A stretch of 6,494 nucleotides of DNA from Butyrivibrio sp. (GCA_017996845.1 JAGOGF010000057.1:7920-14413); one strand, 5' to 3'. Numbered from the stretch's first letter, positions 1-6,058 are shown. The notes: a model not told the origin generated them from the sequence alone. Numbers and translations are program-made.

Positions 1-797
1 CCCATTCCTCTCCAGGATGCATCCGAAGGTTCAAAAAAATGGTTCACCACATCCTGGGCTGAAATATTTCCTTCAGCAGTAACCGCATCGCGGTACAGAT
101 TCTTCACGCCTGCATGCCCGCGCATTCTGATCAGCGCATAGATCGTTGCCAGAAGCTGCGGTCCTTCAAATCCTGCAACAACAAACGGAATCTGAAATTC
201 TTCAGATAACTGTTCATATATACTGCTGCCTGTAATAACCGATACGTGCCCGGGCGCAATAAATCCATCCACATTTCCGCTGTTCTCACATACCCAGCGG
301 ATTACCTGCGGCATTGTCTTAAGAGATGTCAGAAGTTTGAGATTATGAATGTCTTTTTCCATTGCTTCCTGCAAAACCATCGCATATACGGGTGTGGTCG
401 TTTCAAATCCGATCGCGGCAAAAACATATTCTTTTGATGGATCCTGCTGTGCCATTCTCACTGTGTCCATAGGGGAATAAACCATCTCCACATGTCCCCC
501 GGCCGCTTTTGCATCCGCAAGGCTCATTGTCGTCCCGTTTACACGGATCAGATCACCAAATGTCAAAACAACCGTGTCTGCACGCATGGAAAGCTCTACC
601 AGACGGTCGATTACCGCGGTAACCGTCACACATACAGGGCATCCCGGTCCTGAAATCAGATGAATCTTTGGTGATAACATAGAAGGAATCCCGTTTCTGG
701 CAATTGCACCGGTATGCGTTCCGCATACTTCCATCAGCCGGATATCCGGGCCGTCATAATCTCTGAGACAGGTAACAATTTTATCAAAATCAGACAT
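1..797 (-). CDS. hypD: HypD, hydrogenase Fe(CN)2CO assembly protein (3' end cut by window edge)
   Basis: HypD is the iron-sulfur scaffold that, with HypC, carries the Fe atom while CN and CO ligands are added before transfer to the hydrogenase large subunit in the cytoplasm. The window holds about the first 265 residues, starting MSDFDKIVTC and running off the left edge at SWRGM. Family signatures are clear: MEVCGTHT with Cys25, GPGCPVC with Cys53 and Cys56, GFETTTP at 130-136, and PGHVS at 182-186. The C-terminal cysteines that bind the [4Fe-4S] cluster in this family lie outside the window, so completeness cannot be judged. The start overlaps the hypC stop by 8 nt (ATGTCTGA), which suggests translational coupling, and AGAGGA lies just upstream inside hypC. 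No frameshift is seen in the part present. Identity is nearly certain. Confidence 0.97.
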   Translation of the reverse strand, partial: MSDFDKIVTCLRDYDGPDIRLMEVCGTHTGAIARNGIPSMLSPKIHLISGPGCPVCVTVTAVIDRLVELSMRADTVVLTFGDLIRVNGTTMSLADAKAAGGHVEMVYSPMDTVRMAQQDPSKEYVFAAIGFETTTPVYAMVLQEAMEKDIHNLKLLTSLKTMPQVIRWVCENSGNVDGFIAPGHVSVITGSSIYEQLSEEFQIPFVVAGFEGPQLLATIYALIRMRGHAGVKNLYRDAVTAEGNISAQDVVNHFFEPSDASWRGM

Positions 798-1008
798 TAA
801 TATCCTCTACCTCCCGGAACAATTCCTCCAGTTCATCCGCATCCTGCTCTGTCATGGTCTGAATGATACAGCCTGCATGTACCAGCACTCTGTCTCCTGT
901 TTTTACCTTTACAAGTCCGGCCTCTGCCGTAACAATATTTCCGCTGAAATCCACCTCAGCCTTATGACCATCTACACGAATTACCTTTCCCGGTAATGCA
1001 ACACACAT
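790..1008 (-). CDS. hypC: HypC/HupF-family hydrogenase maturation chaperone
   Basis: This 72-residue protein is a HypC-type chaperone. It binds HypD during Fe(CN)2CO assembly and then delivers the iron centre to the large-subunit precursor, here presumably EchE. The defining N-terminus MCVALPGKV matches the family pattern M-C-[VI]-A-x-P; Cys2, exposed after Met removal, is the essential residue. A small OB-fold-like beta domain follows, with GDRVLVHAG at 38-46 matching the conserved GDYVLVHVG region, and then an acidic helix (TEQDADELEELFREVED). Length is normal for the family. It starts about 30 nt after the hypF stop, with AGGAT placed 7 nt before the ATG, and overlaps hypD by 8 nt. Cys47 stands where many HypC proteins have Phe, a variation that does not cast doubt on the call. 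Confidence 0.97.
   Translation of the reverse strand: MCVALPGKVIRVDGHKAEVDFSGNIVTAEAGLVKVKTGDRVLVHAGCIIQTMTEQDADELEELFREVEDINV
796..806 (-). promoter_or_regulatory. hypD translation start signal within hypC end
   Basis: AGGATATTAAT on the minus strand runs into the hypD ATG and is identical to the 11 nt before hypC. The extended purine-rich sequence GGGAGGTAGAGGAT upstream offers a strong ribosome site inside the last hypC codons, consistent with coupled translation across the 8-nt overlap. Confidence 0.6.
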
Positions 1009-1009
1009 A

Positions 1010-1020
1010 ATTAATATCCT
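1010..1020 (-). promoter_or_regulatory. hypC translation start signal, copy of the motif before hypD
   Basis: AGGATATTAAT on the minus strand directly precedes the hypC ATG; AGGAT would serve as the Shine-Dalgarno, 7 nt from the start. The identical 11 nt recur at 796-806 at the hypD start, where the last two bases are part of the ATG. The spacing supports both chosen starts. Confidence 0.55.
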
Positions 1021-1038
1021 GCCTTTCTTAACACGTTT

Positions 1039-3417
1039 TCATTCCCGCATCCCTGCCAGAAATGCCTGTCCCAGACTGATTCCACCATCATTGGATGGAA
1101 CAGATTCATTCCAGTATACCATAAAATGCGCTTTCCGTAAGTAACCGATGCAACCGCGCAGCAGGATTCTGTTGGCAAAAACGCCGCCGCTGAGTGCAAC
1201 TGTATTTTCTCCTGTTTTACTTCTTATTTTCTCACATATGGTAACCGTCATGCGAATGATCGCCGCATGAAACTGCAGTGCCTCTGCCTGACGAAAGTTT
1301 TTTTGTTCTTCTCCTGAAAGTTTTTTTGCCTGCTGCATATTCTTTGCCAGCTCATATACAAACTGCTTCTGGTCAGCCAACAGGCTGCCGTTTATGTCTT
1401 CCGATACCTGCATATGAAGCGCCGCAGGATCTTCCATCAGATTTGCCAAAGCTTCTGTATGCATATCCAGATACTCTGCTGCTGCATTTTCAAGCGCGAT
1501 GGCGCATTCTCCCTCATAGGAGTTTTTTCTGCGAATTCCCACGATACAAGCTGCCGCGTCAAACAATCTTCCCATACTGGAACTGTCAATTGTGTTGATA
1601 TGATTTGCAAGTGCCGCACAAATCATCTGCCTTCTGCCATCATCCGGCTCGTATGCCTGCATCATTTCATGATCTGCGGCCAGATAACAGGCTGCAGCAA
1701 GCGCAGCATTGGTAGACACCTTGTCGCCTCCGCACAGAGAGACATTCGAGAGATGTCCCATTCTCTGCATGGCATCCGCACTGCAAAAGAGGAATTCCCC
1801 TCCCCACAGGCTCCCATCCGTTCCATATCCGGTTCCGTCATATGCGACTCCAATACAGTGCTGCAGTCCATGCTCTGCCATTACAGAAGCAATATGCGCA
1901 TGGTGGTGCTGTACCTGTATAGGTTGATTCATTCCGGATGCAGCAGCATATTTAAACGCCATCGCTGTAGAAAAATACCCGGGATGCATATCACAGACGA
2001 TCCGGTCGGGATGCGCCTGAAATATTTCTTCCATTCGTGCACGCTCATACTCAAAGTTCTGCTGTACCGCGGCATTTGCCAGATCCCCAAGGTATTGACT
2101 GAGTATCACCCGTTTCCCTTTATAAAAAGCAAACGTCCCCTTCAGATCGCCTCCAAAGGCCATAATCGTATGTTTACCAGTTTCCTGTACACCTTTCAGG
2201 AAAACAGGAAGCGGCACATATCCTCTGGCGCGCCGGATCAAATGTGTCGAAACCGTACCATCATCCTGCCTCAGACAATAAGTAACAGAATCATCCAATG
2301 GCCTGAGAATCTCTCTGTCATGATACAGCATCCCGTCAACTTCTGTCAGATATTGATTCCGAAACACCTCATCATCTGTAATCATCGGTTCTCCGGAAAT
2401 ATTCGCACTCGTCACAATCAAAGGCCCCGTCTGATCCAGCAATAATCGATGCGCGCCGGTTGCCGGAAGAAATGCCCCGATATACCTGCTTTCTCCGCAG
2501 GTTTCTTCTGATACAGCCTGGTCATTCGTATTTTCACGTTTTTCCAGCAGAACGATCGGACGCGCCGCAGATTGTAACAGTTCCTGTTCTTTGTCATTTA
2601 CGCAGCACCATTTTAAAATATCTGTTATTTCTGCAAACATAATGGCAAAAGGCTTTTTCTCTCTTCCCTTTATCCTGCGCAGCCTTAGAACCGATGCAGC
2701 TGTAAATGCCGATGTAAGAAGCTGGTATCCGCCAATTCCCTTCATCCCGATGATTCCGCCTGCAGAGAGAATTTCGGCAGCCATACGCATTGCCTCATCT
2801 TTTTCTGTTCTGAGCGTTTTACCGTCCTGCAGTTTGTCAAATATCATCTGCGGACCACAGGTATGACAGGAAATCGTCTGCGCATGCCGGCGTCTCCCCC
2901 TGCCATATTCTATTTGGCATTCCGGACACATGGCAAAATGATCCATTGTCGTAACCGGACGATCATATGGCAATTTTCTGAGAATGCTGAACCGCGGGCC
3001 ACAAGACGCGCAGCTGATCAGCGGATAATGATACCTGCGGTTATCCAGGCACAGCATCTCTTTCATACAATCATCGCAGATACCGATATCCGGAGGAAAA
3101 ACAGGCAACTCCTTTGAAAAAGTCCCCTGCTCACTTTCAATAATAATAAAGCCAGATGCAAGTGCATCTGACTTTATCCGGTCATCTCTGCAGGTTCTGC
3201 ACGTAACACTGATGATAATCGCACCTGCCGGAAAATGATTCTTCAGATGATCCGTAAATAAACGGATAACTGATTCCTCACCCCTTACCAGAATGCGTAC
3301 AATTCCACCACTGTTACGTACATTTCCCTGTAAACCATATTCAGTTGCAATCTCTGCTACATACGGACGATATCCAATTCCCTGCACCGCCCCTGTTACT
3401 GTAATTTCAGCAGTCAT
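1039..3417 (-). CDS. hypF: HypF, carbamoyltransferase for hydrogenase CN-ligand synthesis
   Basis: HypF converts carbamoyl phosphate and ATP to carbamoyl-adenylate and moves the carbamoyl group to the C-terminal Cys of HypE, where it becomes the CN ligand. The 792 residues show the full family order. An acylphosphatase domain covers about 1-90 (VQGIGYRPYV, with Arg17 and Asn35 as likely catalytic residues). A double zinc finger spans 114-187 (Cys114/117/136/139 and Cys164/167/184/187). A YrdC-like domain covers about 205-395 (KGIGGY, KKPFAIM, TSANISGEP, DDSV). A Kae1-like domain runs from about 415 to the end (VQHHHAHIASVMAEHG at 502-517, YDGTGYGTDG near 526, GRLFDA, LSGGVFANR, SNDGGISLGQ). 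Length is normal. The second zinc finger has an X16 rather than X18 central spacer, and several YrdC motifs depart from the usual consensus. The gene follows echF by 19 nt, with GAGGTG just before the ATG. An intragenic inverted repeat lies at codons 81-91. Confidence 0.97.
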   Translation of the reverse strand: MTAEITVTGAVQGIGYRPYVAEIATEYGLQGNVRNSGGIVRILVRGEESVIRLFTDHLKNHFPAGAIIISVTCRTCRDDRIKSDALASGFIIIESEQGTFSKELPVFPPDIGICDDCMKEMLCLDNRRYHYPLISCASCGPRFSILRKLPYDRPVTTMDHFAMCPECQIEYGRGRRRHAQTISCHTCGPQMIFDKLQDGKTLRTEKDEAMRMAAEILSAGGIIGMKGIGGYQLLTSAFTAASVLRLRRIKGREKKPFAIMFAEITDILKWCCVNDKEQELLQSAARPIVLLEKRENTNDQAVSEETCGESRYIGAFLPATGAHRLLLDQTGPLIVTSANISGEPMITDDEVFRNQYLTEVDGMLYHDREILRPLDDSVTYCLRQDDGTVSTHLIRRARGYVPLPVFLKGVQETGKHTIMAFGGDLKGTFAFYKGKRVILSQYLGDLANAAVQQNFEYERARMEEIFQAHPDRIVCDMHPGYFSTAMAFKYAAASGMNQPIQVQHHHAHIASVMAEHGLQHCIGVAYDGTGYGTDGSLWGGEFLFCSADAMQRMGHLSNVSLCGGDKVSTNAALAAACYLAADHEMMQAYEPDDGRRQMICAALANHINTIDSSSMGRLFDAAACIVGIRRKNSYEGECAIALENAAAEYLDMHTEALANLMEDPAALHMQVSEDINGSLLADQKQFVYELAKNMQQAKKLSGEEQKNFRQAEALQFHAAIIRMTVTICEKIRSKTGENTVALSGGVFANRILLRGCIGYLRKAHFMVYWNESVPSNDGGISLGQAFLAGMRE
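3146..3177 (-). repeat. 32-nt near-perfect inverted repeat inside hypF; strong mRNA hairpin
   Basis: Seen directly: ATAAAG and CAGATGCA on the left pair with TGCATCTG and CTTTAT on the right, around a 2-nt centre. The only non-Watson-Crick position (3152/3171) becomes a G-U wobble in the sense RNA. The transcript can therefore form about 14 continuous pairs capped by an ACUU loop. It sits about 240 nt into hypF (codons 81-91) and is followed by a U-rich stretch, UUUAUUAUUAUUG. Whether it acts as an attenuator, processing site or mRNA stabiliser is inference, and it may be coincidental to the coding sequence. Confidence 0.6.
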
Positions 3418-3436
3418 GCCACCTCACATATCCTAT

Positions 3437-3895
3437 TTACTCTGCAGGTTTTTGCTCTGCTGCCGGTGTTGCCGCCGCTGCTGCTTTTGCTGCTGCCGCT
3501 GCTGCTGCTCTTTCCTTTGCTGCCTGCATCAGTGCTTCCTGCGCTGCAATTGCTTTTTCAGTCTGATGGAAGGTTTTGGTTACCTTCTCCGGACCTGGTT
3601 CCTGAAACTTCTGTGCCATTGACAGACACTTCTTGGGACAACTATCCACACAACATCTGCACTGGATACAGCTCATCGGACGAATTGACCATGTCTTTGC
3701 CGCTTTATCAACCGTGATCGCATGTGTCGGACATTTGATTGAACACAGTCCGCACAATACGCAGACATCCATATCATTCTCTATATGTCCTCTGGTTCTA
3801 TCCGGATATACACGCTCCTCAAAAGGATATAACCTTGTTGCCGGCTTGGATACCAGATTATGAAGTACTGTTTTATTAAAATTTATAATCGCCAT
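3437..3895 (-). CDS. echF: EchF, 2x[4Fe-4S] ferredoxin-like subunit of Ech hydrogenase
   Basis: EchF is the NuoI-like electron-entry subunit on the cytoplasmic side of Ech; it receives electrons from ferredoxin and relays them to EchC. Two classic cluster motifs are present: Cys45-x2-Cys48-x2-Cys51-x3-Cys55-Pro and Cys76-x2-Cys79-x2-Cys82-x3-Cys86-Pro, with additional Cys81 and Cys90 around the second. The N-terminal stretch RLYPFEERVYPDRTRGHI is typical of NuoI/EchF proteins. The conserved core ends near residue 100. After it comes an unusual tail of about 50 residues: a charged helix-like stretch (TEKAIAAQEALMQAAKERA), an almost pure alanine run at 130-142 broken by Lys137, and a Pro/Glu/Lys end. 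The start has AAAAGGA 6 nt upstream. The gene lies about 63 nt after echE and 19 nt before hypF, linking enzyme and maturation genes in one operon. Confidence 0.95.
   Translation of the reverse strand: MAIINFNKTVLHNLVSKPATRLYPFEERVYPDRTRGHIENDMDVCVLCGLCSIKCPTHAITVDKAAKTWSIRPMSCIQCRCCVDSCPKKCLSMAQKFQEPGPEKVTKTFHQTEKAIAAQEALMQAAKERAAAAAAAKAAAAATPAAEQKPAE
3470..3508 (-). repeat. Alanine-codon (GCN) low-complexity tract in echF
   Basis: Coding strand shows a run of GCA/GCG codons for residues 130-142 of EchF, interrupted by one AAA (Lys). Most codons are GCA, so the DNA is close to a GCA trinucleotide repeat, with occasional GCG codons breaking perfect periodicity. Such tracts can change length by slippage in steps of one codon without shifting the frame. 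The opposite strand reads as a leucine-rich pseudo-ORF, which is a by-product of this tract. Confidence 0.75.
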
Positions 3896-3901
3896 AATTT
3901 G

Positions 3902-3908
3902 TCCTTTT
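3902..3908 (-). promoter_or_regulatory. Ribosome binding site of echF
   Basis: AAAAGGA on the minus strand, 6 nt before the ATG of echF, in the longest gap of the window (3896-3958). It supports the start MAIINFNKTV. The same gap holds a minor GCGG/CCGC inverted repeat (3912-3926) but no convincing promoter or terminator. Confidence 0.75.
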
Positions 3909-3958
3909 ATCGCGGAAATAAACCGCTTACTTAGAAATCTTAATGTCAGTACAGCATC

Positions 3959-5038
3959 TTATCTTTCCGTACAGCTGATACATGGATCAATCGTAAGAAC
4001 CAGCATCGGTACATCTGCAAGATCACAGCCTTTGAGTGTCTCTGTAAGACCTGAAAGATTTGCAAAGGTAGGAGTGCGGACTCTGAAACGATCTATGAAC
4101 TTCGTCCCGTTTGCCTTAACATAATAAATTGCTTCACCACGAGGCTGTTCAATTCTGGTAAGATATTCTCCGTTCGGGAATCCCTTTACCGGAACATCGA
4201 TTTCTCCTGCCGGAATCTTTGCAATTGCCTGACGGATCAGATCAAATGCCTGGAAAATCTCTTTGATACGTACTTCCGTACGTGCGTAACTGTCTCCGAT
4301 TTCACTGTAGCAGGGTTCAAAATCAAGTTCGCCGTATGCTTCGTAACCGGTTGAACGAATATCTCTCTTCACACCGCTGGCACGAAGGAACGGTCCACAA
4401 CATCCGAGATCTTCTGCCTGCTGTGCTGTCAGAAATCCAACATCTCTAAGTCTGGACTGCACTGCAATATCGTCAAGGAAGGGCTTGGAAAGGCTCTTAA
4501 GTTCTTCCTCCATCTTATCAAATCTCTTCTGAAAATCAGCAAGCATTTCATTCGGGATATCTCTGCGGATACCACCAATCTTCATAATAGAGAAAATAAC
4601 ACGTCCGCCGGTTGCCTCTTCGAACATATCCAGCACCTGCTCACGCAGTCTCCAGCTCTCCATATAAAGACTTTCAAATCCAAATCCATCAGCAAGCAGT
4701 CCCAGCCACAGAATATGTGAATGAATACGACTCATTTCTGAAAGGATCGTACGAATATATTTTGCACGTGACGGAACTTCGATATCCATTACATGTTCCA
4801 CTGCCTCGCTGTATCCAAGGCCATGACCAAGTGAACAGATTCCGCAGATACGCTCTGCAACATACACCATTTCAACAAAATCTTTTTTATCAACAAGCTT
4901 CTCAAGGCCTCTGTGAATAAAGCCGATGGAAGGGATTGCTTCAACGACCTTCTCATCCTCCATAACCAGATCCAAATGTATTGGTTCCGGGAGCACAGGA
5001 TGCTGAGGTCCAAACGGAATTACACTTCTTTTAGACAT
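3959..5038 (-). CDS. echE: EchE, catalytic NiFe large subunit of Ech hydrogenase
   Basis: EchE carries the NiFe(CN)2CO active site where protons are reduced to H2. It is related to NuoD and is a peripheral, cytoplasm-facing subunit. The 359 residues begin with the group 4 hallmark GPQHPVLPEP near residue 10. The N-terminal nickel motif is ERICGICSLGHG with Cys65 and Cys68; the C-terminal motif is DPCISCTER with Cys353 and Cys356. All four nickel ligands are thus present, which separates it from NuoD/NdhH proteins that lack them. The protein stops immediately after DPCISCTER, without the cleavable C-terminal extension found in most NiFe hydrogenases, as known for other Ech enzymes, so no maturation protease should be required. 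AAGGAG lies 5 nt before the ATG. It sits between echD and echF, and the downstream hyp genes presumably serve its cofactor. Confidence 0.98.
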   Translation of the reverse strand: MSKRSVIPFGPQHPVLPEPIHLDLVMEDEKVVEAIPSIGFIHRGLEKLVDKKDFVEMVYVAERICGICSLGHGLGYSEAVEHVMDIEVPSRAKYIRTILSEMSRIHSHILWLGLLADGFGFESLYMESWRLREQVLDMFEEATGGRVIFSIMKIGGIRRDIPNEMLADFQKRFDKMEEELKSLSKPFLDDIAVQSRLRDVGFLTAQQAEDLGCCGPFLRASGVKRDIRSTGYEAYGELDFEPCYSEIGDSYARTEVRIKEIFQAFDLIRQAIAKIPAGEIDVPVKGFPNGEYLTRIEQPRGEAIYYVKANGTKFIDRFRVRTPTFANLSGLTETLKGCDLADVPMLVLTIDPCISCTER

Positions 5039-5043
5039 ATATA

Positions 5044-5049
5044 CTCCTT
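5044..5049 (-). promoter_or_regulatory. Ribosome binding site of echE
   Basis: AAGGAG on the minus strand with a 5-nt TATAT spacer to the ATG of echE, within the 43-nt echD-echE gap. It fixes the start as MSKRSVIPFG and is among the strongest Shine-Dalgarno sites in the window, fitting the catalytic subunit. Confidence 0.8.
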
Positions 5050-5081
5050 CCCAGTAGCATACGTATTTGCGAATTTACAGC

Positions 5082-5414
5082 TTATTTAAATGGTGTCTCA
5101 ACTGCCGTACGGTACAAATTCCCGTGGTAGTCCAGATTGATCATTTTAATATCAACGCCGAATAAATCATGCATTTCATTCTCATATACAAACGCACATG
5201 GGAAAATGCTGGTAATACTTGAAATAGAGGAATCTTCATCCAAAATGATCTTCAGATTAAGAATCTCCAGTTCCTTACCAAAACTATAGATCAGTTCATA
5301 TCCGTGATCGATTCTTGTTGCACACTGCTGTATCAGATGATATCCATCAAACTGCAGTTTCTGCATTTCCTCAAGTACCTGACCAGCCTCAATTACTTTA
5401 TATTCTGTATTCAT
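5082..5414 (-). CDS. echD: EchD, NuoC-like (30 kDa-type) subunit of Ech hydrogenase
   Basis: EchD corresponds to the NuoC/30-kDa subunit of complex I and helps hold the catalytic module together; it carries no cofactor in the known family. The 110-residue product is far shorter than bacterial NuoC, as expected for EchD. Its clearest signature is FPCAFVYENEMHDLFGVDI at 71-89, matching the NuoC ERE-x-x-D-x-FG region, followed by a short end (YHGNLYRTAVETPFK) that resembles the NuoC C-terminal tail. The N-terminal part, with helical and strand segments, is weakly conserved. The start codon overlaps the echC stop by one nucleotide (TGATG), and an ideal AAGGAGGA lies within the echC end, so the two are translationally coupled. 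Identification rests on the motif plus position between echC and echE. Confidence 0.92.
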   Translation of the reverse strand: MNTEYKVIEAGQVLEEMQKLQFDGYHLIQQCATRIDHGYELIYSFGKELEILNLKIILDEDSSISSITSIFPCAFVYENEMHDLFGVDIKMINLDYHGNLYRTAVETPFK

Positions 5415-6058
5415 CAGGCCTGTCCTCCTTTTGGTGTCTCTGCTGCAGGTGCTGCATTCTGAACCGGTGGCTTTGGTGTCGGCTTGGCAGTTGCACGAAT
5501 CTTCTCCTCTGCCTGCTGCCGAAGTGCTTCCTCCGTCAGAACTGCATCATACTGCGTTTCCGGATCATAATCTTCTTCTGTCATATGAACCGCAACCTTG
5601 TGATAATCAACCGTACAGTAGCCCTGTTTCATGGACTGCTTCATCTTTTCTCTCTTCTCATCCAGAATTCCGACTGCCTTGACCACACCTTCAATCAATG
5701 CTTCTGGTCTTACAGCACATCCCGGTACATAAACATCTACCGGTACGACCTTATCGGATCCGCCGAGAATATTATAACATTCCTTGAAAATACCGCCATC
5801 ACAGGCACAGATTCCGCAGGCAATTACGACCTTTGGATCCGGCATCTGCTTGTATAACTGTCTGACAACCGGAGCAGTCTGTGCATTTACACCGCCTGTC
5901 AGCAGCAGAATATCTGCATGCTTGGGATTACCTGTATTAACAATACCAAAACGTTCAACATCATATAAAGGTGTCATCGCTGCCAGTACTTCAATATCAC
6001 AGCCGTTACAGCTGGATCCATCATAATGGAGCACCCATGGGGATTTAGAAATTTTCAT
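5414..6058 (-). CDS. echC: EchC, NuoB-like small subunit of Ech hydrogenase
   Basis: EchC holds the proximal [4Fe-4S] cluster next to the NiFe site and passes electrons from EchF to EchE. The 214 residues show the NuoB/small-subunit pattern: SSCNGCDIE with Cys17 and Cys20, ACGICACDGGIF with the likely third ligand Cys84, and VPVDVYVPGC with Cys114, followed by RPEAL. Cys81, Cys86 and Cys94 are additional and probably not ligands. The core ends near residue 135. A charged linker follows, and then a low-complexity tail at about 188-214 rich in Ala, Pro and Lys (TAKPTPKPPVQNAAPAAE). A similar tail occurs on EchF. The gene begins 25 nt after echB; purine-rich AGAGAGG stands about 13 nt before the ATG, a rather long spacing, but the start MKISKSPWVL fits the family. 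Its stop overlaps the echD start. Confidence 0.96.
   Translation of the reverse strand: MKISKSPWVLHYDGSSCNGCDIEVLAAMTPLYDVERFGIVNTGNPKHADILLLTGGVNAQTAPVVRQLYKQMPDPKVVIACGICACDGGIFKECYNILGGSDKVVPVDVYVPGCAVRPEALIEGVVKAVGILDEKREKMKQSMKQGYCTVDYHKVAVHMTEEDYDPETQYDAVLTEEALRQQAEEKIRATAKPTPKPPVQNAAPAAETPKGGQA
5423..5430 (-). promoter_or_regulatory. Ribosome binding site of echD inside echC end
   Basis: AAGGAGGA on the minus strand, 8 nt before the echD ATG, is an essentially ideal Shine-Dalgarno sequence. It is embedded in the last codons of echC and encodes the Lys-Gly-Gly of its tail, so the final residues of EchC may be shaped by this signal as much as by protein function. Together with the TGATG stop-start overlap it indicates coupled translation of echC and echD. 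Confidence 0.85.

Noticed and set aside
1011..1199. Minus-strand 62-codon frame at the hypF end
   Set aside because: It is an alternative frame inside hypF, whose own frame there carries the conserved GGVFANR and SNDGGISLGQ motifs.
2181..2203. 7-bp inverted repeat (TTTCCTG / CAGGAAA) with 9-nt loop in hypF
   Set aside because: Stem is short, loop is long, and no U-tract follows; expected by chance in a sequence of this length.
1414..2445. A 343-codon open frame on the plus strand opposite hypF
   Set aside because: It lies wholly antisense to well-conserved hypF motifs, has no recognisable domain, and its composition (rich in His, Cys, Arg, Ile) is what an antisense reading frame gives.
3466..3717. 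Plus-strand frame starting with a leucine-rich, signal-peptide-like stretch
   Set aside because: The leucines are the reverse reading of the alanine-codon tract of echF; the rest is antisense to the two ferredoxin cluster motifs.
3912..3926. GCGG/CCGC inverted repeat in the echE-echF gap
   Set aside because: Only four pairs around a 7-nt loop with no U-run; too weak to call a terminator or processing site.
5059..5066. ATACGTAT palindrome in the echD-echE gap as an operator
   Set aside because: An 8-bp palindrome is common by chance and there is no promoter-like sequence around it inside the operon.
5721..5750. Direct repeat CCGGTAC separated by 11 nt in echC
   Set aside because: It follows from the conserved protein segment VPVDVYVPG, which itself repeats Val-Pro codons.
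5315..5857. 180-codon plus-strand frame across echC and echD
   Set aside because: Antisense to two clear ech genes, with no domain and a Cys/Leu-rich composition typical of shadow frames.
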